A DNA stretch of 64,000 nt, from positions 310,001-374,000 of the forward strand of contig NZ_VRMJ01000033.1 in the NCBI RefSeq assembly GCF_009832745.1, given 5' to 3'. Position numbers and translations under genes: made by a program. This stretch comes from Polaribacter septentrionalilitoris. GTDB taxonomy: Bacteria > Bacteroidota > Bacteroidia > Flavobacteriales > Flavobacteriaceae. The notes beneath the pieces were generated by a model. That model was not told where the DNA came from. It made no database searches and saw only the letters and a program-made list of their open reading frames with translations. Positions 34,771 through 44,256 of this stretch are shown here, piece after piece. The first letter of the stretch is position 1. Every line of letters starts with the position of its first letter.

Positions 34771-36540
34771 CTAAATAGTATCTCCTCTAATTTTTCGATA
34801 TTTTTTTCTGGCATCAACCAAATAAATACTTGAAGGATAATCAAAAATAATCTTTTGGTAGTATTCTGAGGCTTTTTCTGAGTTATTTAAATGATTTTTA
34901 TACAATTCTGCCAATTCATAGTGTGCATCATCAATTAAAATACCTTCAGGATTTAGCGTAATTACTTGTTCGAAATTGGTAATTGCCAATTCAAACTTCT
35001 TTTGTTTGATGTATAATCTTGCTTGTTTAAAAAGTGCTTCGTCTTCAATAGGCTGTCCTTTAAAATCTTTTTTAATAGTATTTAAAGTATCAATTGCTTG
35101 TTGCGTTTTGTTCTGAAAAGCATACAATTCTGCTTTTGCATATTGCATTAACCCAGAAGGAATAGAATCTACAGGTTCATTATCTGTGATGATTAAAAAT
35201 AGCTCTACAGCATCATTGGCAATAAGCTGTGTAGTGGAGCCTTTTAATACTTTTAGTTGTGCTTTAGCCCAGGTAAAATCACCTTTAAAATAAGAGGTTT
35301 GTGCCACTTTAAAACGAGCTTGTTGTGCTAGTTCATCCCCTTTTAATTGGGTCTGAATTTGAGAAAAATAAATCAAAGCTTTGTTATATTTTCCTGTAAA
35401 CACTAAAATATCTCCTAATTTTAGCTTTATTCTTGCTTTGTCATATTTAGACCTTGAAAACCTTAAAGCTTCTTCTAAAACCAATTTTGCTTTTTGGGGT
35501 TTATTTTGATGAAAGGTTAGAAAATCAGCATATTCAACTTGCAATTTTATGGTGAGTGTGTTTTTACCAAACTCAGCAAATAAAGATTGAAATAAAGACT
35601 CTGTTTCTGCACTTTTAGTAGCTACAGCAATTTTGGACAAGTACCAATTTGCATTAATTTTTTCTTCTATTAAGGAGGAATTTTGAGTGATAAAATTAAA
35701 GGATGCCTTTGCAGCAGCATAATCTCTATTATCAAAAGCAATTTTGCCCAAACTAAATATAGAGGCTAAATCTTCTGGGTTTCTTTGATACAATGCTTTT
35801 TCTTGAATTAAGGCTTTTAGATAGTCTTTTTGTTGGGTAAATAACCAACTTAAAAGCACGTTCCAAACATCTTTTGGGTTGCTAGCAGATTTTCTTAATA
35901 AAGTTTTTCTAAAGAGAATATTTGCTTCATTTTCTGCATCATCAGTAATATACTTACTGGTATATCTTTGCACCAAACTGTAATAGTTAATGTTTTTATC
36001 AACCAAATCAATATAAGATTCAAACATTTTTTTAAAATCACCCTTTTCGCCATAAATCTGCGCAATTTGAAAACTATAATTGGCATTTTCATTTTTAACC
36101 ATTGTTTTTTTATAGGCTAAAACTGCATGATCTAACAAATTATAATCTTTAAAAACACGACCTATAATTCCGCCATAAGAGGCATTGTTATCAATAGAAT
36201 TTAAAGCAATATCGTAATTGATTTTGGCTAACTCTTTTTGTTGTTGGCGTTCGTAATTGTATCCTAAATACACATACAAATACCCTTGCTGTGAGTTTCT
36301 TTTTATTTTGGATTTTAGTAAATTTTCTGCTTCTAAGAATCTTTCTGTTTCTTGATAGCAAGAAATTAATTTACTAAGGTAAGTGGTGTTAAAAGGACTT
36401 TTAGTATAAAGTTTTTTAAAAATTTGAGTGGCTTTTTCATATGCTCCTTCTCTGTAATAACTTTCTGCCAACAAATAATCGTTTTGAGCATAGCTAATAC
36501 TACTGATAGCAAGGAAAATAATAAAAAAAAGTGTTCTCAT
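34771..36540 (-). CDS. Tetratricopeptide repeat protein with signal peptide
   Basis: Exported protein (signal peptide 1-18, ending SYAQN) built of TPR units: 'YLLAESYYREGAYEKATQIF' and many later helices, through 'YELAELYKNHLNNSEKASEYYQ' near the C-terminus. 589 residues. I place the start at the ATG at 36540; the frame continues three codons to a TTG at 36549. TPR proteins act as scaffolds for protein complexes, here probably in the periplasm. It shares the minus strand with the DUF4286-rsmA-mgtE group. Confidence 0.83.
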   Translation of the reverse strand: MRTLFFIIFLAISSISYAQNDYLLAESYYREGAYEKATQIFKKLYTKSPFNTTYLSKLISCYQETERFLEAENLLKSKIKRNSQQGYLYVYLGYNYERQQQKELAKINYDIALNSIDNNASYGGIIGRVFKDYNLLDHAVLAYKKTMVKNENANYSFQIAQIYGEKGDFKKMFESYIDLVDKNINYYSLVQRYTSKYITDDAENEANILFRKTLLRKSASNPKDVWNVLLSWLFTQQKDYLKALIQEKALYQRNPEDLASIFSLGKIAFDNRDYAAAKASFNFITQNSSLIEEKINANWYLSKIAVATKSAETESLFQSLFAEFGKNTLTIKLQVEYADFLTFHQNKPQKAKLVLEEALRFSRSKYDKARIKLKLGDILVFTGKYNKALIYFSQIQTQLKGDELAQQARFKVAQTSYFKGDFTWAKAQLKVLKGSTTQLIANDAVELFLIITDNEPVDSIPSGLMQYAKAELYAFQNKTQQAIDTLNTIKKDFKGQPIEDEALFKQARLYIKQKKFELAITNFEQVITLNPEGILIDDAHYELAELYKNHLNNSEKASEYYQKIIFDYPSSIYLVDARKKYRKIRGDTI

Positions 36541-36661
36541 ATCATTCAAAGATAATCAACATATATGTTAAATTTTTATTAAACCAAGAGTTTTTGAAAC
36601 GTTCTTTTGTAACATTTTGGCACAAAACTTGTCTATTCTATAAATGAACTAACAAATTAAG

Positions 36662-36808
36662 ATGATGAAAGATCTAACTAGACAATATGAAATCGCAAAA
36701 CAAAACTCAAAAGAGTTTATGAAAAATGGTCAAATTAGTGCGTATTTAAATGCACTTTTAGAGATGAATAGATATAAAAGATTAATGGTTGCTATTGTAG
36801 CAAATTAA
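36662..36808 (+). CDS. 48-residue conserved-type small protein
   Basis: A small ORF with two adjacent ATGs (36662, 36665), encoding MMKDLTRQYEIAKQNSKEF...RYKRLMVAIVAN. Basic and helical, with one hydrophobic stretch at the end. Its stop overlaps the serS stop by four bases on the opposite strand. Similar short proteins have, from memory, been annotated in other flavobacteria, but I cannot name a function. No clear promoter is visible. Confidence 0.55.
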   Translation: MMKDLTRQYEIAKQNSKEFMKNGQISAYLNALLEMNRYKRLMVAIVAN

Positions 36809-38079
36809 TCAATTACACTAAACCCAGTATAAGGAATCAAGACTTCCGGAACTTGAATTCCGTTTTCTGTTTGGTAATTCTCTAAAATTCCTGCCAAAAC
36901 ACGTGGTAAAGCCAAAGAGCTTCCATTTAACGTGTGCGCTAATTCACTTTTTCCTTCCTTATTTTTAAAACGAAGTTTCAATCTATTTGCTTGAAACGTT
37001 TCGAAATTAGATGCAGAACTAATTTCTAACCATCTGTCTTGTGCTGTTGAAAAAACTTCAAAATCGAAAGTTAACGCAGCCGTAAATCCAGTATCACCAC
37101 CACACAAACGCAAAATTCTGTATGGCAATTTTAATTCTCTTAAAATATCTTTGATATGTTCTACCATTCCGTTTAAGGCGTTGTAAGAGTTTTCTGGATG
37201 TTCAATTCTTACAATTTCTACTTTATCAAACTGGTGCAATCTATTTAAACCACGAACGTGTGCACCATAACTTCCTGCTTCACGTCTAAAACAAGGCGTA
37301 TAACCTGTAGCTGTAATTGGGAATTCTGATGCTTGCATTAAGTTTCCACGAAACATGTTGGTAATTGGTACTTCTGCAGTAGGAATTAAAAACAAATCGT
37401 CTTCAGTAGCATGATACATTTGTCCGTCTTTATCTGGCAATTGACCAGTTGCAGTTGCAGAGGCTGTATTTACTAAATGAGGTACTTGATACTCTTTATA
37501 ACCTGCTTCAACATTTTTATCAATAAAATAATTGATTAAAGCACGTTGTAACCTTGCTCCTTTTCCTTTGTACACAGGAAATCCTGCACCTGTAATTTTG
37601 TTTCCTAATTCAAAATCTATGATGTCATATTTCTTTGCCAATTCCCAATGAGGTAAAGCATTTTCACCTAAGTTAGGAATGGTACCTTCACTAAAAATGA
37701 TTTCATTGTCTTCTTCTGAAGTTCCTGCTTTTACAGAAGCGTGAGGAATGTTAGGAATTTGATACAATAAACCTTTTAATTCATCGGCAAAACCAGTTAA
37801 ACTTTCAGCCAATTCTTTAGATTGTGTTTTTAATTGCCCTGTTTTTTCTTTTAAAAGATTTGCTTTTTGTACTTCTCCAGATTTGAACAATCCACCAATT
37901 TCTTTGGACATTTTATTAGATTCTGCCAACACATTATCTAACTCAACCTGAGTTTTTCTTCTGTTTTCATCTGCAGTTAATACCTGCTCAATAATTGTTT
38001 CAGCGTCAGCAAAATTACGTTTTGCTAAACCCTCTAAAACAATTTGCTTGTGGTCTCTAATAAATTGTACTTGTAACAT
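36805..38079 (-). CDS. serS: Seryl-tRNA synthetase
   Basis: Class II synthetase charging tRNA-Ser (and feeding selenocysteine synthesis where present). The N-terminal antiparallel coiled coil (about 30-100) that binds tRNA is followed by the catalytic core with motif 2 'CFRREAGSYGAH' and motif 3 'ALPRVLAGILENYQ'. 424 residues are full length. A TATCTTTG promoter lies 21 bases upstream of the start. The 3' end is convergent with a small ORF. Confidence 0.97.
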   Translation of the reverse strand: MLQVQFIRDHKQIVLEGLAKRNFADAETIIEQVLTADENRRKTQVELDNVLAESNKMSKEIGGLFKSGEVQKANLLKEKTGQLKTQSKELAESLTGFADELKGLLYQIPNIPHASVKAGTSEEDNEIIFSEGTIPNLGENALPHWELAKKYDIIDFELGNKITGAGFPVYKGKGARLQRALINYFIDKNVEAGYKEYQVPHLVNTASATATGQLPDKDGQMYHATEDDLFLIPTAEVPITNMFRGNLMQASEFPITATGYTPCFRREAGSYGAHVRGLNRLHQFDKVEIVRIEHPENSYNALNGMVEHIKDILRELKLPYRILRLCGGDTGFTAALTFDFEVFSTAQDRWLEISSASNFETFQANRLKLRFKNKEGKSELAHTLNGSSLALPRVLAGILENYQTENGIQVPEVLIPYTGFSVID

Positions 38080-38099
38080 TTTTTGATGTTTTAAAGCAG

Positions 38100-38107
38100 C
38101 AAAGATA
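38100..38107 (-). promoter_or_regulatory. serS promoter (TATCTTTG)
   Basis: On the minus strand TATCTTTGCTGC fits TAnnTTTG, 20 bases before the serS ATG. Confidence 0.6.
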
Positions 38108-38137
38108 CAGTAAGCTTAAGACTTTAGCAATGTAGTT

Positions 38138-39073
38138 TTAGCAATTGTTTTTGATGTAATCTCTGGCGATTTCTTCATCATTTTTTATTTGATGAATTAA
38201 GGCATCAATCGAATCAAATTTGTTCTCATCACGTAAAAAATAGATTAGTTCAATAGTTAAGTTTTTACCGTATAAATCTTGGTTAAAATCAAAAAAATGA
38301 ACTTCTATGGTTTGATGATTTCCATCAACAGTAGGTCTGTTGCCAATGTTCATCATTCCAAATACTATTTTTTGATCAATAATAGATTTTACTACATATA
38401 CTCCCGTTTTAGGAATGAGTTTGTAGGTTTCTTTTACATCAATATTGGCTGTTGGGTAGCCAATTTTACCACCCAATTGTTTGCCATTTACAACGTTGCC
38501 ATTTAACATAAAATGATACCCTAAATAGTTGTTGGCTGTTTTTAAATTGCCACTGTGTAAAGCACGTCTAATTTTTGTTGAACTAACAGAGACATCGTTA
38601 ATGTCTTGTGCCGGAATTTCTTCTACAGTAAAATCATATAAGTGGCTATATTCTGTTAATTGCACAATATTCCCTTCTCTATTTTTACCAAAATGATGGT
38701 CGTAACCAATAATTAATTTTGAAATGTTTAATTGATTGACCAATAAATCTCTTACAAACTCAAGAGCAGTCATTCTAGAAAATTCTTTACTAAAAGGATG
38801 GATAATTAAGTAATCTAAACCCGTTTTTTGAAGCAGAGATTTTTTTTCTTCAATGGTATTAATTAATTCAATATTACTGTCTTTTTGCAGAACCATTCTT
38901 GGGTGCGGAAAAAATGTTAACAACAATGATTTTTTCCCTGCTTTTTGTGCATCAAAAACCAATTTTTCAATAATTTTTTGATGTCCAAAATGAACACCAT
39001 CAAATGTACCAATGGTTACAAATGTTTTTTCTTTAGATGAAAACGTAGAAATATCTTGTATTGTAATCAACAA
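38138..39073 (-). CDS. ribF: Bifunctional riboflavin kinase/FAD synthetase
   Basis: Makes FMN from riboflavin and FAD from FMN. The N-terminal FAD synthetase domain has the nucleotidyltransferase motif GTFDGVHFGHQKII (about 22-35). The C-terminal riboflavin kinase domain has 'GKQLGGKIGYPTANID' and 'MNIGNRPTVDG'. 311 residues are complete. The start codon appears to be TTG (39073 or 39070), as no ATG exists upstream in frame; the promoter TACTTTTG lies 18 bases before it. Divergent from the SusC-like gene. Confidence 0.94.
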   Translation of the reverse strand: MLITIQDISTFSSKEKTFVTIGTFDGVHFGHQKIIEKLVFDAQKAGKKSLLLTFFPHPRMVLQKDSNIELINTIEEKKSLLQKTGLDYLIIHPFSKEFSRMTALEFVRDLLVNQLNISKLIIGYDHHFGKNREGNIVQLTEYSHLYDFTVEEIPAQDINDVSVSSTKIRRALHSGNLKTANNYLGYHFMLNGNVVNGKQLGGKIGYPTANIDVKETYKLIPKTGVYVVKSIIDQKIVFGMMNIGNRPTVDGNHQTIEVHFFDFNQDLYGKNLTIELIYFLRDENKFDSIDALIHQIKNDEEIARDYIKNNC

Positions 39074-39091
39074 TAAAAAGTTTTAAAAACA

Positions 39092-39099
39092 CAAAAGTA
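39092..39099 (-). promoter_or_regulatory. ribF promoter (TACTTTTG)
   Basis: Minus-strand TACTTTTG matches TAnnTTTG, 18 bases before the ribF start region, and lies in the divergent spacer with the TonB receptor. Confidence 0.6.
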
Positions 39100-39262
39100 C
39101 GACATCTAAATGTTAAAAACAGATTTATTTAAACGTTTAACCAAGTGTAAATTTGGTAATAAAAACGATTATTTTTAATAAAATCTTAAATTTTAAGTCT
39201 AAATAATACGGAATTCAAAAAAAATTGTATTTTGCATGTTAGTTAACAAATTAATTCAAATT

Positions 39263-42115
39263 ATGACAAAAAAGATTTTACTAATTGCATTTATAGCATT
39301 CAGTAGTTTAGCAATGGTGGCTCAAACCACGATTACTGGTACAGTTAAAGATGCAAAAACAGGAGAAACCATTCCTGGAGCAAACATTAAAATTTCTAGA
39401 AAAGCAGTAGGTACAACTGCAGATTTTGACGGGAATTTTGTGTTAAAGGTTTCAGATACCCCACCTTTTACTCTAGAGGTATCACTATTAGGATACAAAA
39501 CTCAAAAGGTAGAGATTACAAAAAACAACCAGAAGGTTGAAGTAAGTTTAGAAGAAAATGAAACTTCTTTAGATGAGATTGTAGTTTCTGCATCTAGAAC
39601 TCCAGAGCGTATCATGGAGTCTCCAGTTACTATAGAAAGAATGGATATTAGGGCAATTAAAAACACTTCTGCTCCTTCTTTTTATGATGGCTTAGAAAAC
39701 CTAAAAGGTGTAGATGTAAATACAAATAGTTTAACCTTTAAATCAGTAAATACTCGTGGTTTCGCCACTTTTGCAAATACTCGTTTTATGCAATTGGTAG
39801 ATGGGATGGATAATTCTTCTCCAGCTTTAAATTTTGCATTGGGTAATTTATTAGGAATGTCTGAACTAGATGTAAAAACCGTAGAATTATTACCAGGAGC
39901 ATCATCAGCATTGTATGGTGCAAATGCATTTAATGGTATTATGTTTATGACTAGTAAAAATCCTTTCGAAGATCAAGGAATTAGTGTTTCTGTTAAAGGA
40001 GGAATTACAAGTCAAGAAGCTGCTGGAGATAATCAATATACAGACGTAAATTTAAGAATGGCGTATGCTTTTTCTGATAAGTTTGCAGCAAAAGCTACGT
40101 TATCATATTTAGATGGTACAGAATGGTTTGCAACTGATTATAGAAATACTAGAAATGGACGATTTATAGCAGGTGATAGAAACTCGGATAGAAATTACGA
40201 TGGTTTAAATGTTTATGGTGATGAGGTTTCTACGAACATTAGAGGTGTTGCTCAAACCCTAGAAGGTTTAGGTATAATACCAAATGGTGCTTCAGCTTTA
40301 ATACCAAGTGAAAATATTAGTAGAACAGGTTATGATGAAAGAGATTTAATGTCTTATGAAGCAAAAAGCGTAAAATTTGGAGGATCTTTAAATTACCGAC
40401 CATTTGGTGATGACCGTTTAGAAATTATTTGGAATTCTAAATATGGTATTGGTAACACCATTTATCAAGGAACAAATAGATACAACATCCAAGACTTCTT
40501 TATGGAGCAACACAAACTTGAGTTTAGAGGTAAAAACTTCTTTGTTAGAGGTTATTTAACTAGTGAAGATGCTGGGAATTCTTATGATACACGTTTTGCT
40601 GCAATCAATATCAATAGACAATGGAAAGATGATAACACTTGGTTTGGAGAATATGTAGGTGCATATTTACAATCTACATTAGGAGGTGCTACCTCAGATC
40701 AAGCACATGCCATTGCAAGACAAACTGCAGAAACAGGAAGATTAATTCCAGGTACACCAGCATTTAAGGCTGCTTTTGATAAGGTTACTGCAGACCCAGA
40801 CCTTGTAACTGGAGCAAAATTTCAAGACAACACAAAATTATATCACGCAGACGCAAATTATAATTTAAGAGATATTATTGATTTTGCTGAATTTCAAGTT
40901 GGAGGTTCTTATAGACAATATGTATTAAACTCTAATGGAAGTATTTTTACAGATAATGATGGCCCTATAGATTATGATGAGTTTGGAGTGTATACACAAA
41001 TGCAAAAGAAATTTTTAGAAGATGATCGTTTAAAATTAACAGCTTCTATTCGTTATGACAAAGCACAAAACTTTGATGGTAATTTTTCTCCAAGAGTTTC
41101 GTTTGCTTATGCAGCAGGAGAAAATAAAAATCAAAACTTTAGAGCATCTTTTCAAACTGGTTTTAGAAACCCAACAACACAAGATCAATATATTGGTTTA
41201 AATGCAGGTAGAGGGTTTTTAGTGGGTTCTGCTCCAGATAATCTAGACAGATATTCAACTCAGCCATTAACAGTAAGTGGTATAGGACAAAACTTTACAG
41301 GTTCCCCTACTATTTCTGTTTCAGGTAGAGCTGCTTATGAAAACGCATTTTCTGCGGCATCTGTAGAGGCTTTTGCAGCCGGACAAATAGCTGCTCCAAC
41401 AGCTGCAAATGTAGCTTTAGTGAAGCCAGAAAGAGTAACTGCATATGAAGTTGGTTACAGAGGTTTAGCTCCTGTAGGAGATGCTAACATTACAATTGAT
41501 TTAAGCGTATATTATAATCAATATGAAGATTTTATTGCCAATAAAAATGTTGTTGTTCCTTTTTATGGAGATGTTGCGCTTACGCAAACAGCACCAGTTG
41601 GTCCAGGAGGTGCACAAGTTCCTTTAGCTTTGGTTGCTTTAGGTAATAGTGATTTTACAGCTTTTCAAACCTACACAAACTCTGCTGCAGATGTTAGTTC
41701 TTATGGAGCATCTATTGGGTTAAATACTAAAGTTTTAGACGGTTTTAATTTAGGTGTAAATTATACGTATGCTAAATTTGATTTTGACCAAGCTAGTGAT
41801 CCAGATTTCCAAGCAGGATTTAATACTCCAGAACATAAAGTAAAATTACAATTTGGTAATCCTAATGTATTTGAAAACTTTGGGTTTAATATCAATGCAA
41901 GATGGCAAGATGAATATAGATGGGAAGCAACTTTCCACAATTCAACAGTTACTGCAAGAACCATCTTAGATGCTCAAATTAACTATACAGTTCCTAGTCT
42001 TAAATCGGTATTTAAATTAGGAGGAGCTAACATTTCAGGAAATGAGTATGTAAGTGCTCCTGGTGTTGGTGCTATTGGTTCTCAATACTATTTATCTTGG
42101 ACAATTAATAATTAA
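39263..42115 (+). CDS. SusC-like TonB-dependent outer-membrane receptor
   Basis: Outer-membrane active transporter for a nutrient. A signal peptide (MTKKILLIAFIAFSSLAMVAQ) is followed by a CarboxypepD_reg-like domain (about 25-105, 'TGTVKDAKTGETIPGANI', 'DFDGNFVLKV'), a plug (about 115-240, with 'SSALYGANAFNGIMFM') and a long barrel. 950 residues from the ATG at 39263; an upstream ATG at 39236 would add nine residues before the signal peptide. The downstream gene is an SGNH lipoprotein, so the two may work on the same ligand in place of a SusD. Ligand unknown. Confidence 0.88.
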   Translation: MTKKILLIAFIAFSSLAMVAQTTITGTVKDAKTGETIPGANIKISRKAVGTTADFDGNFVLKVSDTPPFTLEVSLLGYKTQKVEITKNNQKVEVSLEENETSLDEIVVSASRTPERIMESPVTIERMDIRAIKNTSAPSFYDGLENLKGVDVNTNSLTFKSVNTRGFATFANTRFMQLVDGMDNSSPALNFALGNLLGMSELDVKTVELLPGASSALYGANAFNGIMFMTSKNPFEDQGISVSVKGGITSQEAAGDNQYTDVNLRMAYAFSDKFAAKATLSYLDGTEWFATDYRNTRNGRFIAGDRNSDRNYDGLNVYGDEVSTNIRGVAQTLEGLGIIPNGASALIPSENISRTGYDERDLMSYEAKSVKFGGSLNYRPFGDDRLEIIWNSKYGIGNTIYQGTNRYNIQDFFMEQHKLEFRGKNFFVRGYLTSEDAGNSYDTRFAAININRQWKDDNTWFGEYVGAYLQSTLGGATSDQAHAIARQTAETGRLIPGTPAFKAAFDKVTADPDLVTGAKFQDNTKLYHADANYNLRDIIDFAEFQVGGSYRQYVLNSNGSIFTDNDGPIDYDEFGVYTQMQKKFLEDDRLKLTASIRYDKAQNFDGNFSPRVSFAYAAGENKNQNFRASFQTGFRNPTTQDQYIGLNAGRGFLVGSAPDNLDRYSTQPLTVSGIGQNFTGSPTISVSGRAAYENAFSAASVEAFAAGQIAAPTAANVALVKPERVTAYEVGYRGLAPVGDANITIDLSVYYNQYEDFIANKNVVVPFYGDVALTQTAPVGPGGAQVPLALVALGNSDFTAFQTYTNSAADVSSYGASIGLNTKVLDGFNLGVNYTYAKFDFDQASDPDFQAGFNTPEHKVKLQFGNPNVFENFGFNINARWQDEYRWEATFHNSTVTARTILDAQINYTVPSLKSVFKLGGANISGNEYVSAPGVGAIGSQYYLSWTINN

Positions 42116-42131
42116 AAAATTAGAATATTTT

Positions 42132-43700
42132 ATGAAAAATTATAAATATATAGCATTGTTTCTTTTATCTCTAGGATTTGTTTCTTGTGAAGAAAGTAAC
42201 GATTTTGAAGCTATTGCAGAAGAAACCCCTGAGGTTGTTGAGTTAAATACAAACGGATTAGATTTTTCTAACTATGTTTCTATTGGAGCCTCTTTTACTG
42301 CAGGATTTACAGATGGAGCATTATTTATTGGTGCTCAAGAAAATTCTTTTCCAAATATTTTAGCTGGTAAATTTGGTACAGAATTTAATCAACCTTTGAT
42401 GAGTGATAATATTGGAGGATTTGTTCTTAATGGTAATGTTGTGCAAGCACCTAGATTAATTTTTAATGGTAGTGCTCCTCAGAGATTACCAGCAACACCA
42501 ACCACCGTTTTAGGCGCAAGAGCATCAGGAACATCATTTAATAACTATGGTATTCCAGGAGCAAAGAGTTTTCACTTAACGTTTCCTGGTTATGGTGCTT
42601 TAAATCCGTATTTTGGAAGAATGGCATCAAGTGCAACAGCAACTGTTTTAGGAGATGCTGCTGCTCAAAACCCTACTTTTTTTACATTATCGGAAGTAGG
42701 AGGTAATGATGTTTTAGGTTTTGCAACTAATGGAGGGTTTAATCCAGCCACAGGTACAGACGCTATTTATCAATCAGACAACACAGTTAGTCCTGCAGCT
42801 TATGGAGCAAATGATATTACAAATACAGATGTTTTTGCTTCTATTTTCTCTGGTATGGTTACTCAACTAACAGCTAGTGGTGCTAAAGGAGTAGTAGCTA
42901 CTGTTCCAGATATTACTTTATTACCTTTCTTTAATACAGTACCTAATGATGCTTTAGAACTAGATGCTGCAACAGCTGCTAGTCTTACAGGGTTTTTCCA
43001 AGCGGTATCAGGTATCTTTATTCAAGGAGCTATAGGGCAAGGAGTTCCTCCTGCTCAGGCTCAGGCATTAGGAGCGCAATATGCGTTGACTTTTACAGAA
43101 GGAAAGAACAGATGGGTTATTGATGTACCAGTCACACAAACAAATCCTTTAGGATTTAGACAGATGACAGAAGACGAGTTGTTAGTATTAACAATAGATC
43201 AAGGCGCACTAGCACAAGGTTATGGTAGTGTTGCATTAACACCAGCTGTACTACAAGTTTTAGGAAAATTACAAGCAGGAGCTCAAATAACACCACAAGA
43301 AGGAGGAATGGTTTTGGCAGCAGTAAATGGTATTGATGATAAAGATGCATTAGATACAGATGAGTTAGCAAGCTTAAAAAGCGCTACAGATGCTTACAAC
43401 GCAACAATAAAAGCGATTGCAAGTTCTAACAATAATGTAGCTTTGGTAGATTTAAATGAAATCTTAGAAGAAGCTGCTATGGGAATTCAATTTGATGGTT
43501 ATACTATGACAACAAGTTTAGTTACTGGAGGATTGGTAAGTTTAGATGGTATTCATTTAACTCCTAGAGGATATGCTTTAATGGCAAATAAAATTTTAGC
43601 TGCAATGGATGCTAAGTTTGGTTCAAACTTTACAACAGCTACTGATGGTTTGGCAAAAGCAGGAGATTTTCCAACGAACTTCTCACCGATGTTGAGGTAG
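42132..43700 (+). CDS. SGNH/GDSL-family hydrolase lipoprotein
   Basis: Predicted surface or periplasmic lipoprotein esterase partner of the TonB receptor. Lipobox GFVSC (Cys19). The SGNH blocks are recognisable: block I 'SIGASFTAGF' (Ser; the usual GDS is GAS), block III 'GGNDV' (Gly-x-Asn-Asp), and block V 'DGIHLTPRGY' (Asp-x-x-His). 522 residues from the ATG at 42132; the frame extends upstream without a sensible start. Ester substrate, such as lipid or acylated sugar, is unknown. Confidence 0.83.
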   Translation: MKNYKYIALFLLSLGFVSCEESNDFEAIAEETPEVVELNTNGLDFSNYVSIGASFTAGFTDGALFIGAQENSFPNILAGKFGTEFNQPLMSDNIGGFVLNGNVVQAPRLIFNGSAPQRLPATPTTVLGARASGTSFNNYGIPGAKSFHLTFPGYGALNPYFGRMASSATATVLGDAAAQNPTFFTLSEVGGNDVLGFATNGGFNPATGTDAIYQSDNTVSPAAYGANDITNTDVFASIFSGMVTQLTASGAKGVVATVPDITLLPFFNTVPNDALELDAATAASLTGFFQAVSGIFIQGAIGQGVPPAQAQALGAQYALTFTEGKNRWVIDVPVTQTNPLGFRQMTEDELLVLTIDQGALAQGYGSVALTPAVLQVLGKLQAGAQITPQEGGMVLAAVNGIDDKDALDTDELASLKSATDAYNATIKAIASSNNNVALVDLNEILEEAAMGIQFDGYTMTTSLVTGGLVSLDGIHLTPRGYALMANKILAAMDAKFGSNFTTATDGLAKAGDFPTNFSPMLR

Positions 43701-43741
43701 TTTCAAAATATTTTCATCCTATAAAAATAGGTTGATGACAA

Positions 43742-43775
43742 AAAAAAGCCGGTAAATTTATTTACTGGCTTTTTG
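43742..43775. terminator. Bidirectional terminator between convergent genes
   Basis: AAAAAGCC...GGCTTTTT arms, extended by GGTAAAT/ATTTACT, form a hairpin with T and A runs on both sides. It overlaps the end of the gene at 43758. Confidence 0.8.
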
Positions 43776-44189
43776 TATGATAGCAATTAAAGTATCATAT
43801 AACATTGTCAACTCTTTTGGTGGATATTCGTGATCAAAATCTGAAGAAACATAGGTTATCCCTTCCTTTTTTATAACAAAATGCGCAGATAGCGCTCCGT
43901 CTGTAAAACGTTTTTCTGTTGGAGCCTTTAAACCTTTTATTTCCGAGAGTTTTATTTTAGAAACCTCTACATGTATTCTTTTTATATTTTCTTCTTTTAA
44001 ATTGATTAATTTATCTTCTGAAGTAGATCTTAAGGTCAATGAATTTTCTTTGTAAATTATAATTACAGAGCTCCCTCTAGTTCTTGCAGTATATTCTATT
44101 TCTAAAGAACCCTCTAAACTTTCTTGTTGCGCATTACAATTAGAAAACAATACAACAAATAGTAAAAGGGTGATATTAAAATTTCTCAT
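43758..44189 (-). CDS. Hypothetical exported protein
   Basis: 143 residues with a signal peptide; the cleavage could be a lipobox (FSNC, Cys18) or after NAQ. The mature part is beta-rich (SLEGSLEIEYTARTRGSSVIII), and I recognise no family. It converges with the SGNH gene and follows the M43 protease gene's terminator. Confidence 0.65.
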   Translation of the reverse strand: MRNFNITLLLFVVLFSNCNAQQESLEGSLEIEYTARTRGSSVIIIYKENSLTLRSTSEDKLINLKEENIKRIHVEVSKIKLSEIKGLKAPTEKRFTDGALSAHFVIKKEGITYVSSDFDHEYPPKELTMLYDTLIAIIQKASK

Positions 44190-44203
44190 AATTATTTATA
44201 AGT

Positions 44204-44234
44204 AAAAAGGCATCATTTTGTGATGCCTTTTTTA
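44204..44234 (-). terminator. Terminator after the M43 metalloprotease
   Basis: A 12-bp stem (44204-44215 against 44221-44232) with loop TTTTG and flanking T/A runs lies just past the M43 stop. Confidence 0.85.
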
Positions 44235-44256
44235 TTATGTATGTAAGCTGTAATGA

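Noticed and set aside
39236..39262. Upstream ATG for the TonB receptor (adds nine residues)
   Set aside because: The signal peptide begins properly at MTKKILL (39263); the extra residues would lie before it.
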